DNA of 64,000 nt from positions 2,666,001-2,730,000 of the forward strand of contig NZ_JAAQTL010000001.1 of assembly GCF_011742875.1 (NCBI RefSeq), in the 5' to 3' direction. Source of the DNA: Luteibacter yeojuensis (GTDB lineage: Bacteria; Pseudomonadota; Gammaproteobacteria; Xanthomonadales; Rhodanobacteraceae). The stretch's first letter is position 1. Every line of letters starts with the position of its first letter. Below are positions 17,336-28,100 of this stretch, piece by piece. The translations under genes were made by a program, and so were the position numbers. The notes below the pieces were generated by a model. It was given only the letters and a program-made list of their open reading frames with translations, ran no database searches and was not told the origin of the DNA.

Positions 17336-18355
17336 CTAGATCAGGCGCTCCGCTTCCAGTTCGCTCTTCAGGTACGCGTAGTAGATCGGCGCCGCCACCA
17401 GGCCGGGCAGGCCGAAAGCGGCCTCCAGCACCAGCATCGCCACGAGCAGTTCCCATGTCCGCGCGCGGATCTGTCCGCCGACGATGCGCGCATTGAGGAA
17501 GTACTCAAGCTTGTGCACCACGATCAGGAAACCGAGCGCGGCGATACCCACCCAAAGCGACACGGACAGGCCCGCGATGGTGATGAGCACGTTCGACACC
17601 AGGTTGCCCACGACGGGAAGCAGTCCGGTGACGAAGGTGACGATCACCAGCGTCTTCGCCAGCGGCACATGGACACCGAAGGACGGCAACGCCACCAGCA
17701 GGAAGAGCGCCGCCAGCGTCGTGTTGATCGCGGAAATCTTCAGCTGCGCGAAGATGATGTTGTGGAACGCGTGCGCCAGCCGCATGGCGCGCGTCGAAAG
17801 CTCGAACGACAAAGGCCGCGCCGCGCGGCCCCCGGCACCGTGCGATACCGCCACGATGGCGCCGAGCACCAGGCCGATGACGATATGCACGAACACACGC
17901 GCCGCGGTGGTCCCGACCAGGCGCAGGTCGCCGCCGTGATCGTGCACCCAGGCCATGCCCTGGTCGCGGAAATCGACGAAGCTGTCGGGGATGTTCGCGG
18001 TCAGCCATGCCGGCAGCTGTTCGTGGGCCTTGCTCAGCAGCGGCAGCAGCTTCGTATCCCACAGCTCCTGCGGGTCGCCCAGGTCGCGCCGGTAGAAGGT
18101 GAGCGCGGCAATCACGACGAGGATGATCGCGCCCACCACGACCGCCGTCACCAGGGCTACCGCGATCGGCCTTGCACGCTCGCCCGGGGCGATGCGCCGG
18201 ATCAGCGGCGTGAGGCTTTCCACCACCTCGTAGACCAGCAGGCCGGCCAGCAGGGCGGAGATCAGGTGTAGCCACAGTACCGCCCACAGCGCCACCGCCG
18301 CCAGCACGTAGGTGGCGATACGGAGGCTGCGGGTGTCCTGCGCTGTTCCGACCAT
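17336..18355 (-). CDS. AI-2E family transporter (TqsA/PerM-like permease), tandem copy 2
   Basis: A 339-residue polytopic membrane protein of the AI-2 exporter-like/PerM superfamily. Helices include IATYVLAAVALWAVLWLHLISALLAGLL, ALVTAVVVGAIILVVIAALTF, VFVHIVIGLVLGAIVAV and GNLVSNVLITIAGLSVSLW, and the C-terminal LVLEAAFGLPGLVAAPIYYAYLKSELEAERLI is family-typical. It is a close paralogue of the equally long gene immediately upstream (30-nt gap, same strand), clearly a tandem duplication. Substrate is uncertain, because many family members are not AI-2 exporters. Confidence 0.88.
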   Translation of the reverse strand: MVGTAQDTRSLRIATYVLAAVALWAVLWLHLISALLAGLLVYEVVESLTPLIRRIAPGERARPIAVALVTAVVVGAIILVVIAALTFYRRDLGDPQELWDTKLLPLLSKAHEQLPAWLTANIPDSFVDFRDQGMAWVHDHGGDLRLVGTTAARVFVHIVIGLVLGAIVAVSHGAGGRAARPLSFELSTRAMRLAHAFHNIIFAQLKISAINTTLAALFLLVALPSFGVHVPLAKTLVIVTFVTGLLPVVGNLVSNVLITIAGLSVSLWVGIAALGFLIVVHKLEYFLNARIVGGQIRARTWELLVAMLVLEAAFGLPGLVAAPIYYAYLKSELEAERLI

Positions 18356-18385
18356 GGCGCGATTCCAGCAGTCGCGGGATGAACG

Positions 18386-19405
18386 CTAGATCAAACGCTC
18401 CGCTTCCAGTTCAGCCTTGAGGTAGGCGTAGAAGATCGGCGCGGCGACGACGCCGGGCAGACCGAAAGCCGCCTCGAAGAGCAGCATCGCCACCAGCAGC
18501 TCCCAGGCGCGGGCGCGGATCTGGCCGCCGACGATGCGCGCATTGAGGAAGTATTCGAACTTGTGGATGACGATGAGAAAGGCCAGCGCGCCAAGGCCGA
18601 CGTAGAGCGACACCGAGAGGCCCACGATCGTGATGGCCGTGTTCGACAGCAGGTTGCCGATGACGGGCAGCAGTCCCACGATGAAGGTGATGACGATGAG
18701 CGTCTTGGTCAGCGGCAGGTGTACGCCGAACATCGGCAGCACGGCCAGCAGGTAGATGCCGGTGAAAAGGGTATTGAACAGCGAGATCTTGATCTGCGCG
18801 AACACGATGTTGTGGAAGGCGTCCGCGAGGCGCGCACTGCGCAGGCTGAGTTCCGCGGCGAAGGGACCGACCTGGTGCGTGGGGCGTGCCCGGCTCAAAG
18901 CCACGATGGCGCCGAGCACGAGGCCGATGATGATGTGCACGACGACGCGCGCCGCTTCCTTGCCGGCCAGCTGCAACGTGACCGCGTGCGAACGCGCCCA
19001 GTCCATCGCGGTAATGCGAAGGGCGTCCACGCTCTCGGGAAGGCGGTCGACGACGGCCGGCGGCAGCTGTTGGCGCGCGCGTTCCACGAGCGGCATGAGT
19101 CGGTTCTGCCACAGGTCTTCCGGGTTGCCGATCTCGTTGCGGAAGAAGCTGATGCCGCCGAGCACGAGAAGGGTGAGCAGTCCGACCACGATCACGCCGA
19201 CCAGCGCCACGGCAAGCACGCGCGCCCGGTCGCCCGAAAGACGCCGCCCCATCAGCGGCGCCGTGGACACCACGACTTCGTACACCAGCAATCCCGCAAG
19301 CAAGGCCGGGAGCAGACGCAGGTAGAGAACGAGGAAAAGGCCGAGTCCGGCGGCGATATAGCTGGCGATGCGCACGGCGCGCGTTCGCGAGTTGGCGGCT
19401 TCCAT
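18386..19405 (-). CDS. AI-2E family transporter (TqsA/PerM-like permease), tandem copy 1
   Basis: 339 residues, collinear with its downstream twin. Helices include IASYIAAGLGLFLVLYLRLLPALLAGLL, VALVGVIVVGLLTLLVLGGISFF and VVHIIIGLVLGAIVALS, with an almost identical C-terminal EAAFGLPGVVAAPIFYAYLKAELEAERLI. Both copies keep the central soluble region with LPxSxxxxR. Divergence at many positions without frameshifts suggests that both are functional and possibly specialised. It is the first gene of the two-gene operon, divergent from the acid phosphatase gene. Confidence 0.88.
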   Translation of the reverse strand: MEAANSRTRAVRIASYIAAGLGLFLVLYLRLLPALLAGLLVYEVVVSTAPLMGRRLSGDRARVLAVALVGVIVVGLLTLLVLGGISFFRNEIGNPEDLWQNRLMPLVERARQQLPPAVVDRLPESVDALRITAMDWARSHAVTLQLAGKEAARVVVHIIIGLVLGAIVALSRARPTHQVGPFAAELSLRSARLADAFHNIVFAQIKISLFNTLFTGIYLLAVLPMFGVHLPLTKTLIVITFIVGLLPVIGNLLSNTAITIVGLSVSLYVGLGALAFLIVIHKFEYFLNARIVGGQIRARAWELLVAMLLFEAAFGLPGVVAAPIFYAYLKAELEAERLI

Positions 19406-19567
19406 GGACGGTCTCGTCGTGGATGAGGGCGCAGTCTGTCAGGACGCGGGGTACTGTGGGAAGCGTGCTTCCCCACCGCCCCCCTTGGGGGCAGTCCGAC
19501 TTCACAGTGTCGTAAACTCCCCAGAGAATCGCCGCCCTCGGCGCGCTGCGTCATCCAAGGGGTTTCC

Positions 19568-20476
19568 ATGATGAAGTTCGTTCCGGTCGCCCTGGTGGCC
19601 GCCCTGTCCCTGCTCGGCTGCGCCCATGCGCCGCAGACCGCCGCACCGCCCGCCACCGCGCCGCAGGTCGCCGCGCCGGCGGAGGCGTCCGCCGGTCCCG
19701 CGGCCGACGACAACCTCAACGCCGTCGCCTGGTCGCAGAAGGCCAGCGAACACGACTACATCTTCCTGCAGACCTACCGCGACGCGCAGGAGAAACTCCT
19801 CAAGGCGAAGAAGGATCCGACCTGGGACGCGCTGCCGGCGGACGACCGCGCGGCGCATCCCTCGCTGAAAGGGCTGAAGCCGGCCGTGATCCTCGACATC
19901 GACGAGACCGTTCTGGACAACTCGCCCTACCAGGCCCGCCTGGTCCACTCCGGCGGCGAGTTCAACGAAGCCGACTGGGCCGCCTGGTGCAGGGAAGCCA
20001 TCGCCCGTCCGATGCCGGGCGCGGTGGCGTTCACGAACTTCGCGGCCGACCATGGCATCGCGGTGATCTACATCTCCAACCGCGCGAAAGACCTGGACGA
20101 GGCCACCCTCGCGAACCTGCGCGCGGCTGGCTTTCCCGTCGCCGGCAAGGACTCCTTCCTCGGCCTCGGTACCTTCGTCGAGGGGTGCGAGCAGGTGGGC
20201 AGCGAGAAGGGTTGCCGCCGCCAGCGCGTGGCGAAGGACTATCGCGTGCTGATGCAGTTCGGCGACCAGATCGCGGACTTCGCGAACGTGCCGGGCAACA
20301 CGGCGCAAGGCCGCGAGAAGGCCATGGCGCCCTACACCGCCTGGATCGGCGAGCGCTGGTTCGTGCTGCCGAACCCGACTTACGGGGCGTGGGAGAGCGC
20401 GCTGTTCGACAACGACTACACTCTTCCCCGTGCCGAACGCCGCCAGAAGAAGATCGAATCGCTTCGATCCAAGTAA
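19568..20476 (+). CDS. HAD-family acid phosphatase, e(P4)-like outer-membrane lipoprotein
   Basis: 302 residues. The N-terminal signal MMKFVPVALVAALSLLGCAHA ends in a lipobox (LLGC), so the protein is lipidated. The catalytic DxDxT is in VILDIDETVLDNSPYQ, with a second HAD motif in AVIYISNRAKDLDEATLANL and an acidic motif IV in LMQFGDQIADF. This matches subclass IIIB acid phosphatases / 5'-nucleotidase e(P4), which dephosphorylate nucleotides such as NMN or AMP at the cell surface. A second ATG at 19571 is an alternative start. A strong terminator follows at 20611. Confidence 0.93.
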   Translation: MMKFVPVALVAALSLLGCAHAPQTAAPPATAPQVAAPAEASAGPAADDNLNAVAWSQKASEHDYIFLQTYRDAQEKLLKAKKDPTWDALPADDRAAHPSLKGLKPAVILDIDETVLDNSPYQARLVHSGGEFNEADWAAWCREAIARPMPGAVAFTNFAADHGIAVIYISNRAKDLDEATLANLRAAGFPVAGKDSFLGLGTFVEGCEQVGSEKGCRRQRVAKDYRVLMQFGDQIADFANVPGNTAQGREKAMAPYTAWIGERWFVLPNPTYGAWESALFDNDYTLPRAERRQKKIESLRSK

Positions 20477-20610
20477 AATCAATGAGTTAATTGTTATTTG
20501 CTGACATATTGCTTTAGCAATGTCGGGCAACTATCATTCTCCTCGCCGAAACCTGTGGCGCACAAAGCAATGCAGGCAAGGCCATTTCCCTTTCCGGCTT
20601 CGGGCTGGAT

Positions 20611-20643
20611 AACCCCGTGAGGCCTCGCCTCCGGGGTTTTTTC
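20611..20643 (+). terminator. Rho-independent terminator after the acid phosphatase
   Basis: Outer stem AACCCCG (20611-20617) with CGGGGTT (20632-20638), and inner stem GAGGC/GCCTC (20619-20623, 20627-20631) with a CTC loop, followed by TTTTTTC. It insulates the phosphatase from the next lipoprotein gene. Confidence 0.92.
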
Positions 20644-20715
20644 TTGTGGGGGGCCGACCGGTCGCGACCGCTCTTCGCGATATGCTCCCCATTCCCCGCC
20701 CCACCGATTCCCGCC

Positions 20716-21690
20716 ATGCGCCGCCACTCCCCCGCCATCTGGATCCTCCTGCTGGCCCTCGCCCTGCTCGGTGCTTGCAACCGGCAGAAGGAAGCGCCGG
20801 GCAGGCCGGGCGGTGGATCGCCGGAAGATGCCACCCGCGAATCGCTCGCGCTGCTGCGCGACGGCAAGTTCGACCTGTTCTGGAAACACGCCCTGCCGCC
20901 CGGCGACTTCGCCACGCTGCGCGCCGACTGGCCGCTCCGCAACGCGGCGCAGGCACCGGTCGGCCCCGACGACGAAACGAAGTTCGACGCCGGCGTGAAG
21001 CGACTCACCGAGCCCGACGCGGAGAAGAAGCTCTTCGCCGAACTGCGCCCTACCCTGGTCCGCTTCGACCGCGACTATAAGGACCAGATGCCGTTGATCT
21101 CCGGCATCGGCCAATCGATGGCGCTCACTGCCATCGACCAGGACAAAGACCTCACGCTTTCGCAGAAACGTCAGCTGCGCGAAGCCGTGAACGTGGTGGC
21201 GCCATGGACGCAGACGGTCGGCTGGGGCGACCAGGCCAAGGCGAAGGAGGCCATCGGCATCGTGGTCGACACGGCGCGCAAGGCGAACCTGTCCACGCCG
21301 GACGCCCTCCACGCCATGACGTTCGAGCAATCCATGGCCACCTGGTCCACGGCATGGCTGGGCTTCAAGCGCCTGCTCGACGTCTACGGGCTGTCGGTCG
21401 ACAAGAGCTTCGATTCGGTGAGCATCGACACGATCGAGAGCAACGGCGGCTCGGCACACGTGAAGATCACCTATACGCTGCTCGGCAAGCCGATCCAGAC
21501 CGACGCCACCCTGGTCCTCCTGGACGGTCGCTGGTACGACAGCGACCTGCTCCAGCGCGTTCGCGACGAGCATGCCCGCCTGGTGCCGCCGGCGCCCGCC
21601 GCCAGCGCGGCCGCGCCGCCTTCCACCACCGCTCCGCCGCCCCGGCTCCAGGCCCCCGGCGGCGCCATGGCGGACGCCAAGGCCCGCTGA
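20716..21690 (+). CDS. Hypothetical lipoprotein upstream of plsB
   Basis: 324 residues with signal HSPAIWILLLALALLGAC, a lipobox (LGAC) and a charged post-lipobox stretch NRQKEAPGRPGGG. The body is mostly helical (ESLALLRDGKFDLFWKHALP, WPLRNAAQA), and a C-terminal strand-rich part reads SAHVKITYTLLGKPIQTDATL and LLDGRWYDSDLL. The tail is low-complexity Ala/Pro. The last features suggest a DUF3828- or NTF2-like accessory domain, but I cannot name the family. The start is chosen at the signal peptide, because the upstream open frame runs through a terminator. Confidence 0.8.
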   Translation: MRRHSPAIWILLLALALLGACNRQKEAPGRPGGGSPEDATRESLALLRDGKFDLFWKHALPPGDFATLRADWPLRNAAQAPVGPDDETKFDAGVKRLTEPDAEKKLFAELRPTLVRFDRDYKDQMPLISGIGQSMALTAIDQDKDLTLSQKRQLREAVNVVAPWTQTVGWGDQAKAKEAIGIVVDTARKANLSTPDALHAMTFEQSMATWSTAWLGFKRLLDVYGLSVDKSFDSVSIDTIESNGGSAHVKITYTLLGKPIQTDATLVLLDGRWYDSDLLQRVRDEHARLVPPAPAASAAAPPSTTAPPPRLQAPGGAMADAKAR

Positions 21691-21707
21691 AGCCGTACAA
21701 TCCCACG

Positions 21708-24320
21708 ATGCCAGACATTCCGATGAGTGCGGATCCGCACGTCCACGTCACCCGCTCCCCCTGGTGGTTCAAGCTGCTGGGTCGCATGCTCGAGCCCTGG
21801 GTCCGGATCAAGCGGGATCCGGCCGAACCCGCCGGCCTGCTCAACAGCGGCGTCCCCGTCTGCTACGCCATCGAGCGCGACGGCACGTCCGACGCGCTGA
21901 TCCTGGAGCGCGCCTGCCGCGAGGCCGGCCTGCCCAGCCCGATGCAGCTGCTCGACCTGGCAGGCCGCCGCCGGCGCTCCGTGTTCTCCTTGAGCCGCCG
22001 GCACGGCTGGCTGTTCGGCCGCACCGATACGCGTGGGCCGCGCGAGCCGATCGGCCAGCTTATCCGCGCCATCGAGGACGATCCGTCGCGCGATATCCAG
22101 GTCGTGCCGGTGTCGATCTACGTCGGCCGCGCGCCGAACCGCGAAAGCGGCTGGTTCAGCGTGCTGTTCGCCGAGAACTGGCTGGTGGTCGGCCGGTTCC
22201 GGCGCATGCTGGCCTTGCTGCTCAACGGCCGCGACACCGTGGTGCACTTCTCCGCGCCCGTGTCGCTGCGCACGGTGCTCGAGGAATCGCGCGGGCTGAC
22301 GCCGGAGCGGCTCACCCGCAAGATCGCGCGCGTGCTGCGCACGCACTTCCGCCGCATTCGCGCCGCGGTGATCGGCCCCGACCTCTCCCACCGCCGCACC
22401 GTGGTCGACGCCGTGCTCAATACCGAGCCGGTACGCGACGCCATCGCCGCCACCGCGAGCAAGGAAAACATCACGCTGGCGAAGGCGCAGCGCCGCGCGC
22501 GCGACTTCGCGCTGGAAATCGCCGCCGACTACTCGCATCCCGTGGTGCGCTCCACGTCGTTCCTGCTCTCGAACTTCTGGAACAAGCTCTACGACGGCAT
22601 CGCGATGCACCACTTCGACAAGGCCCGCGCCGCCGCGCCGGGACACGAAGTGGTGTACGTACCCTGCCACCGCAGCCATACCGACTACCTGCTGCTGTCC
22701 TACCAGCTTCACCACTCCGGCGTGGTGCCGCCGCACATCGCGGCGGGCGTAAACCTCAACCTGCCCGTCGTCGGCCCCATCCTCCGCCGCGGCGGTGCGT
22801 TCTTCCTGCGCCGCAGCTTCAAGGGCAACGCGCTGTATTCGGTGGTCTTCAACGAGTACCTCGCGCAGCTGGTGGATCGCGGCGTGCCGCTGGAATACTT
22901 CATCGAAGGCGGCCGCTCGCGCACGGGCCGCCTGCTCGCGCCGCGCGCGGGCATGCTGGCGATGACGGTGCGCGCCTTCCTGCGCGCGCCTCGGCGCCCG
23001 GTCATGTTCCAGCCCGTGTACATCGGCTACGAGAAGCTGATGGAAGGCAAGTCGTACATCGGCGAACTGTCGGGCAAGCCCAAGGAAAAGGAATCGCTGC
23101 TCGGCCTGATCCGCGGCCTGAAAGTGCTGCGCCAGCGTTATGGCCACGTCACGCTGAACTTCGGCGAGCCCATCCTGCTGACGCCCGTGCTCGACGCGGC
23201 GGCGGCGGACTGGCGCGAGACCACGGCGGACCCGGACGTGAAGCCGGAATGGATGAGCAGCGTCGTCGACGACCTCGCCGAGCGCATCCAGGTGAACATC
23301 AACCGCGCGGTGGACGTCAACCCCATCAACCTGCTGGCACTCGCGCTCCTGGCGACGCCCAAGCACGCGATGGCCGAGAACGACCTGCTTGCGCAGCTCG
23401 AACTGAGCAAGGCGCTGTTCCAGGAACTGCCGTATTCCGATCGCGTCACGATCACGCCCATGAACCCGCAGGGCATCGTCGCCTACGGCGAGCAGATGGG
23501 CTGGATCCGCCGCGTGCGCCATCCGCTCGGCGACGTGCTGGTGACCGACGGCGAGCAGGCGGTGCTGCTCTCCTATTTCCGCAACAACGTGCTCCACCTC
23601 AACGCCGCCGCGGCGTGGGTGGCGGCGTGCTTCCTCAACAACCGGCGCATGTCGCGCTCCTCGGTGCTGCGCCTCGGCCGGCTCATCTACCCGTTCATCC
23701 AGGGCGAGCTGTTCCTGCCCTGGGACGCGGACGGCTTCGCCGCGCAGGTGCAGGACACCATCGAGTTCTTCGTCCGCCGCGGCATCCTCGAAGCCAGCGG
23801 CGAAGGCCGCGTGCTCGAGCGCGGGCCGGGACAGGACGACGGTGCCTACCAGTTGCGCGTGATCGCGCGCAGCATGCTGCAGGCGTTCGAGCGCTACTAC
23901 ATCGCCATCGCGGCGCTGGTGAAGAACGGTCCGCACACGATGAGCGCCGGCGAACTCGAAACCGCCTGCACGCTCACCGCGCAGCGCCTGGGCCTGCTCA
24001 ACGAACTGTCCGCGCCGGAGTTCTTCGACAAGGCGCTGTTCCGCGGCTTCATCCAGAAGCTGCGCGAGGTCAAGGTCGTCTGGACGGATCCCGCCGGCAA
24101 ACTCGATTTCAGCGAGGCGCTGGAGGACATGGTGCGCGACGCGCGGCTGATCCTCGCCCGCGAGGTGCGCCACTCGATCCTGAAGATCACGCCCGGCGGC
24201 GAAAGCGACCGCGACTTCGACGCCCGCCCACCGGTGGACCCCGACGACGGGTCGTCCGGCGAATCGCTGCACGACCGCCACGTCGCGAACGAACGGGAAC
24301 GGCACGAAAAACACCATTGA
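21708..24320 (+). CDS. plsB: Glycerol-3-phosphate 1-O-acyltransferase PlsB
   Basis: An 870-residue inner-membrane enzyme that acylates sn-glycerol-3-phosphate, the first committed step of phospholipid synthesis. The HX4D motif is in [15 protein letters not shown] near residue 321, followed by [26 protein letters not shown] and [12 protein letters not shown], the conserved blocks I-IV of PlsB. Length fits the large proteobacterial Pls[11 protein letters not shown] is taken as start; ATG at 21723 is a near alternative. It is 17 nt after the lipoprotein gene and 37 nt before ubiE. Confidence 0.97.
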   Translation: MPDIPMSADPHVHVTRSPWWFKLLGRMLEPWVRIKRDPAEPAGLLNSGVPVCYAIERDGTSDALILERACREAGLPSPMQLLDLAGRRRRSVFSLSRRHGWLFGRTDTRGPREPIGQLIRAIEDDPSRDIQVVPVSIYVGRAPNRESGWFSVLFAENWLVVGRFRRMLALLLNGRDTVVHFSAPVSLRTVLEESRGLTPERLTRKIARVLRTHFRRIRAAVIGPDLSHRRTVVDAVLNTEPVRDAIAATASKENITLAKAQRRARDFALEIAADYSHPVVRSTSFLLSNFWNKLYDGIAMHHFDKARAAAPGHEVVYVPCHRSHTDYLLLSYQLHHSGVVPPHIAAGVNLNLPVVGPILRRGGAFFLRRSFKGNALYSVVFNEYLAQLVDRGVPLEYFIEGGRSRTGRLLAPRAGMLAMTVRAFLRAPRRPVMFQPVYIGYEKLMEGKSYIGELSGKPKEKESLLGLIRGLKVLRQRYGHVTLNFGEPILLTPVLDAAAADWRETTADPDVKPEWMSSVVDDLAERIQVNINRAVDVNPINLLALALLATPKHAMAENDLLAQLELSKALFQELPYSDRVTITPMNPQGIVAYGEQMGWIRRVRHPLGDVLVTDGEQAVLLSYFRNNVLHLNAAAAWVAACFLNNRRMSRSSVLRLGRLIYPFIQGELFLPWDADGFAAQVQDTIEFFVRRGILEASGEGRVLERGPGQDDGAYQLRVIARSMLQAFERYYIAIAALVKNGPHTMSAGELETACTLTAQRLGLLNELSAPEFFDKALFRGFIQKLREVKVVWTDPAGKLDFSEALEDMVRDARLILAREVRHSILKITPGGESDRDFDARPPVDPDDGSSGESLHDRHVANERERHEKHH

Positions 24321-24357
24321 GCGTCCCCGCGGGGGACAACACGAGTACCATCGCGCC

Positions 24358-25107
24358 ATGGAAAACCAGAAAACCACCCATTTCGGCTTCCGCGATGTCC
24401 CGGTGGCCGACAAGCAGAAGCTCGTCGGCCAGGTGTTCACCTCGGTGGCGCGTAACTACGACTTGATGAACGACCTCATGTCGTTCGGCATCCACCGCCT
24501 GTGGAAGCGCCATTTCGTCGCCGTCAGCGGCGTGCGCCGCGGCGACCGCGTGCTCGACCTCGCCGGCGGCACGGGCGACATCGCCGCGCTCCTGAAACCG
24601 GTGGTGGGCGACGAGGGCGAGGTCGTGGTCGGCGACATCAATGCCGCGATGCTCGGGGTGGGACGCGACCGCCTGACCGACCGCGGCCTGGTCTCCGGCC
24701 TGCGCTGGGCGCAGATGAACGCCGAAGCGCTGCCGTTCCCCGACAACAGCTTCGATGCCGTCACCATCGCCTTCGGCCTGCGCAACGTCACGGACAAGGA
24801 CAAGGCACTGGCGGACATGCACCGCATCCTGAAGCCCGGCGGACGCGCGCTGGTGCTGGAGTTCTCGAAGGTGCAGAGCCCGGTGCTGTCGAAGCTCTAC
24901 GACGTGCACTCGTTCAAGATCCTGCCCCGGCTCGGCCGCCTGTTCGCCAACGATGCGGACAGCTACCAGTACCTCGCCGAATCCATTCGCAAGCATCCCG
25001 ACCAGGAAACCCTGAAGGGCATGATGCTCGGCGCGGGCTTCGGTCATGTGGAAGTACGGAACCTGTCGAACGGCATCGTGGCGATCCACCGCGCTTACAA
25101 GTTGTAA
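24358..25107 (+). CDS. ubiE: Ubiquinone/menaquinone C-methyltransferase UbiE
   Basis: A 249-residue SAM-dependent methyltransferase that C-methylates the benzoquinol ring in ubiquinone synthesis. It has the N-terminal [22 protein letters not shown] motif [53 protein letters not shown] and the C-terminal YRYLAES-like [16 protein letters not shown] with [14 protein letters not shown]. In many genomes ubiE is contiguous with ubiJ and ubiB. Here ubiJ-ubiB lie about 30 kb away and ubiE sits after plsB. Confidence 0.97.
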   Translation: MENQKTTHFGFRDVPVADKQKLVGQVFTSVARNYDLMNDLMSFGIHRLWKRHFVAVSGVRRGDRVLDLAGGTGDIAALLKPVVGDEGEVVVGDINAAMLGVGRDRLTDRGLVSGLRWAQMNAEALPFPDNSFDAVTIAFGLRNVTDKDKALADMHRILKPGGRALVLEFSKVQSPVLSKLYDVHSFKILPRLGRLFANDADSYQYLAESIRKHPDQETLKGMMLGAGFGHVEVRNLSNGIVAIHRAYKL

Positions 25108-25139
25108 GCGCGCCGCCGACGGGCCGTCAGGCCCGACAT

Positions 25140-25199
25140 CGACAGACCCCGACGCCGGCCGGGCCCAACCTTGGCAATCTCCATCGCCAAGGATCGACC
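25140..25199 (+). promoter_or_regulatory. Upstream element shared with the first giant paralogue
   Basis: CGACAGACCCCGAC (25140-25153) and the terminal CGCCAAGGA (about 25184-25192) correspond to the element at 9302-9363. Both copies place the AGGA a few bases before the start codon of a giant paralogue. A duplicated leader is the simplest reading. Confidence 0.45.
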
Positions 25200-28100
25200 A
25201 TGGACATGCTCCCGCCGCAGGCACCGCCGGCAGACGTCACCCACACCAACCAGTCCGCCTTCGATGCGATCCAGCGCATGGGCGAGCTCCAGCGCTGGAT
25301 CGCCGGACAGCGGCAGGCGCTCCCCGAACCGCCCGGAGACCTCGAAGGCCGCGACGGGTTCCTCGCCCGCCTGGACGCCTTCTGGGAGGCGCGGGTCGAA
25401 CCGGCCCCGGGAGCCGCTTCGATTCCCCGCCGGCAGGCCTTCGCCTCCCGCCTGGCCCAGGCCGCCCGGGACGATGCCGCGCTACGCGACAACGACGGCA
25501 CGCTTTCGGGCGAAGCCGCTGCGCTTGTCCGCGCCGTCGCCCAGCAGGTGCCGGGCACGCCGCTTCCGGCACACCTCCATGCGCGCGAACTGCTGATCGG
25601 CGAGCTGCCCTATGCGGGCGCGCTCGTGCTCCAGGACGACCGGCATGCGGGGCGCGTCCTGCTCTTCACCGTCGAAGGCGGCTGGCAGGCATTCGACTCG
25701 ATGGCGATCCTCTACCGCGACGTCGAGTGGCGCATGCGCGCGCTGCTCGCCCAGGACGACGAACTGCCCGGCGCCAGCGCGGACGATACGGGCAAGGTCA
25801 TCGATACGCATTTCCTCGCTGCGCGCGCTATCGATGGCGATGTGTTCGACACCGTGATGCGTCGTCTCGTGGCCCGCGTGCGGGAGCGGGTCGTCGACGC
25901 CTTCGAGCTCTCGATCGGCGAAGACGATTTGAGCGACAGGCTGCACGACGCGCTGGCGCTGGATGCCGTGCTCGACGCGCACTCGATCGTGCGGCAACGC
26001 GACCTCGCCCTGGCCGCCCGGCTGGAGGAAGAACGGCTCGCCCCCCTGCCCGCGTCGGTGCGTCGCGACTGGCGGCAGGCCGCCGAAGGCTATCGCGACC
26101 ATTGGCGCGTCGTACAGGAAGACGCGCTCGCCGCGCCACCGTCGCTCGCGACATTCACGGAGAACCTGCTGGGCGCGGAACTGACCAGGCTCGGCATCCG
26201 GGCCACGCCGGCCGAGCTGTATGTCCGCCTCACCCGCAAGGTGCCGGACCATCCGCTGGGAAACCTCGTTTCCGGCTTCCCTACCGAGGACTTCTCCCTC
26301 GCCGAGCTGGCCTACCGCAACGTCGCCCCCGCGGCCACGGAGGCACTGGCCGTCGTCCGTCCCGACGGCACGCCACGGAGCGACGTGTCCGCGGAAACCT
26401 TGCGGGGCATGATTCGTGGGCTGGATCTTTCCCAGCGCTACGCACGACATATCGACGCGACCTTCGGCGATTCGCCCGCGGGTCGCGCACGACGTGCCGC
26501 CGTCGTCGGCCTGCATCGCGCGGCGATGCGCTTCGAGGCACAGGAGGCACGCATTGCCTCGTATCACGCCTTCGACGATGCGGCACGCCACGCCAGCGCC
26601 ACGAACACGGCCCCCTTCGTTTACCACCGGCGGGAACGCGGTTTCGCCTGGGTGAACGCCGTACTCGACCATCCCGCCCCGGCAGGGCGCGCGCGGATCG
26701 ACGGCCACGAGATCGTGGTCCGTCAGCTCACTTACCAGGGCGCCCCGCTCACGGGTGTCTTCGTGATCGGCGCGCGCCAGCCCCAGGCCGTCCCCAACAT
26801 CGTCCTCTACACGCCCGACGCTCCCGACGGCAGGGTCTTCCGCGAGTTCCGCGATCGCGACGAGCTCGACCGTCGCTTCCTGCGCAACCGCCGCTTCGAG
26901 ACCTACCTCCTCGACCGCCTGCCCGAAGCGTTCGCCGAGGTCGGTCCGCAAGGCCGACGCCGCTTCAGGATCGTGCGCCTCAACGGCGATCGTTCCCTGG
27001 GCTGGGTGTTCGGCAGCGATTCCTGCCAGGACTGCACGGAACTCGGCGCGCGTTTCGAGGAACGCGAGGTCACGACATCCTTCCTCGACGTCGCCTACGA
27101 CGGCATCCTCGACCTGGCCAGGGAAAACGCCAGGCAGCTTGCCCGCACCACGAGCGCGGCCAACCGGCAGGCCGCCTTCGACGCCCTGAAATGGACACGG
27201 ACGCCGCAACTGCTCGTCGAGGAGTTCATCGCCGGTGCCATCCGTAGCGTACCGCGCGCGGCGCAGGCTTCCTGGCGCTTCTACGACTCGGTGAAAGCCG
27301 GCGAGTCGACGGAGGCGTTCCTCGCCTTCGTCGACGGGTATACGTCGGCGCTGAACGTCCTTCCGCTCTACACGCAGATGTCCCGCCTCGCGGGCGCCAG
27401 CGTGCGGGCTTCCGCCGGCTCCCGCACGCTCGTGCCCACCCGCCGCGCCCTGCCCGAACCGGGAACGCTGTTCGACGATCGTTACCTTGCGCGCGGCATC
27501 GTCCTGCCGCCCGGCGACGCCCCCGCCACCGGCGTCCATGTCATCGGCGGACGGCATGTCATCGGCCAGGGCGGAAAGGCGTACCACGTGAAATACGATG
27601 CCGACCTGCTCGGCTGGCGTCTCGCCCGCCCGGGCGCACCCGATGCCCACTTCACCGGACCGGCCATCGAGCGTCTCCCCAGCGGCCAATGGCACTTCCG
27701 CCGGGTCGGCCTGCGTGGCGGCGGCAACCTTCCCGGACGCCATGCCTACCAGGCCATGCCGGAACGACCGCTCGACATCCTGTCGGACAACGAGCTGTTG
27801 AACCCGGAGATAGCGGCGCTGACGCTGAATCAGCGGGAAGCCGTCGTGGCACAGCTGCGCAAAGTGCTCTCGCCGAACAAATTCAGACGCACGATGAAGA
27901 ACATGCTCGGCCACGAACCGAACCCGGGAGCCCTTTCGGCACCGGAGCGGCAAGCGTGGACCCTCTCGATCATAGAAGGTCGCCTGACACCGAAGGACGC
28001 GCCGTTGAAGACGCTTCCACCGCTGCCCACCGCCTCCGGCATCCGTCCCCCCAATGTTTCGTCGGTCGCCGCCGAGGAATGGCCCAACCATGTCTATGCC

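Noticed and set aside
21471..24440. Open frame of about 989 codons antisense to plsB
   Set aside because: It mirrors plsB, whose motifs and length are unambiguous; the antisense translation is low-complexity and Arg/His/Val-rich, as expected from GC-rich codon bias.
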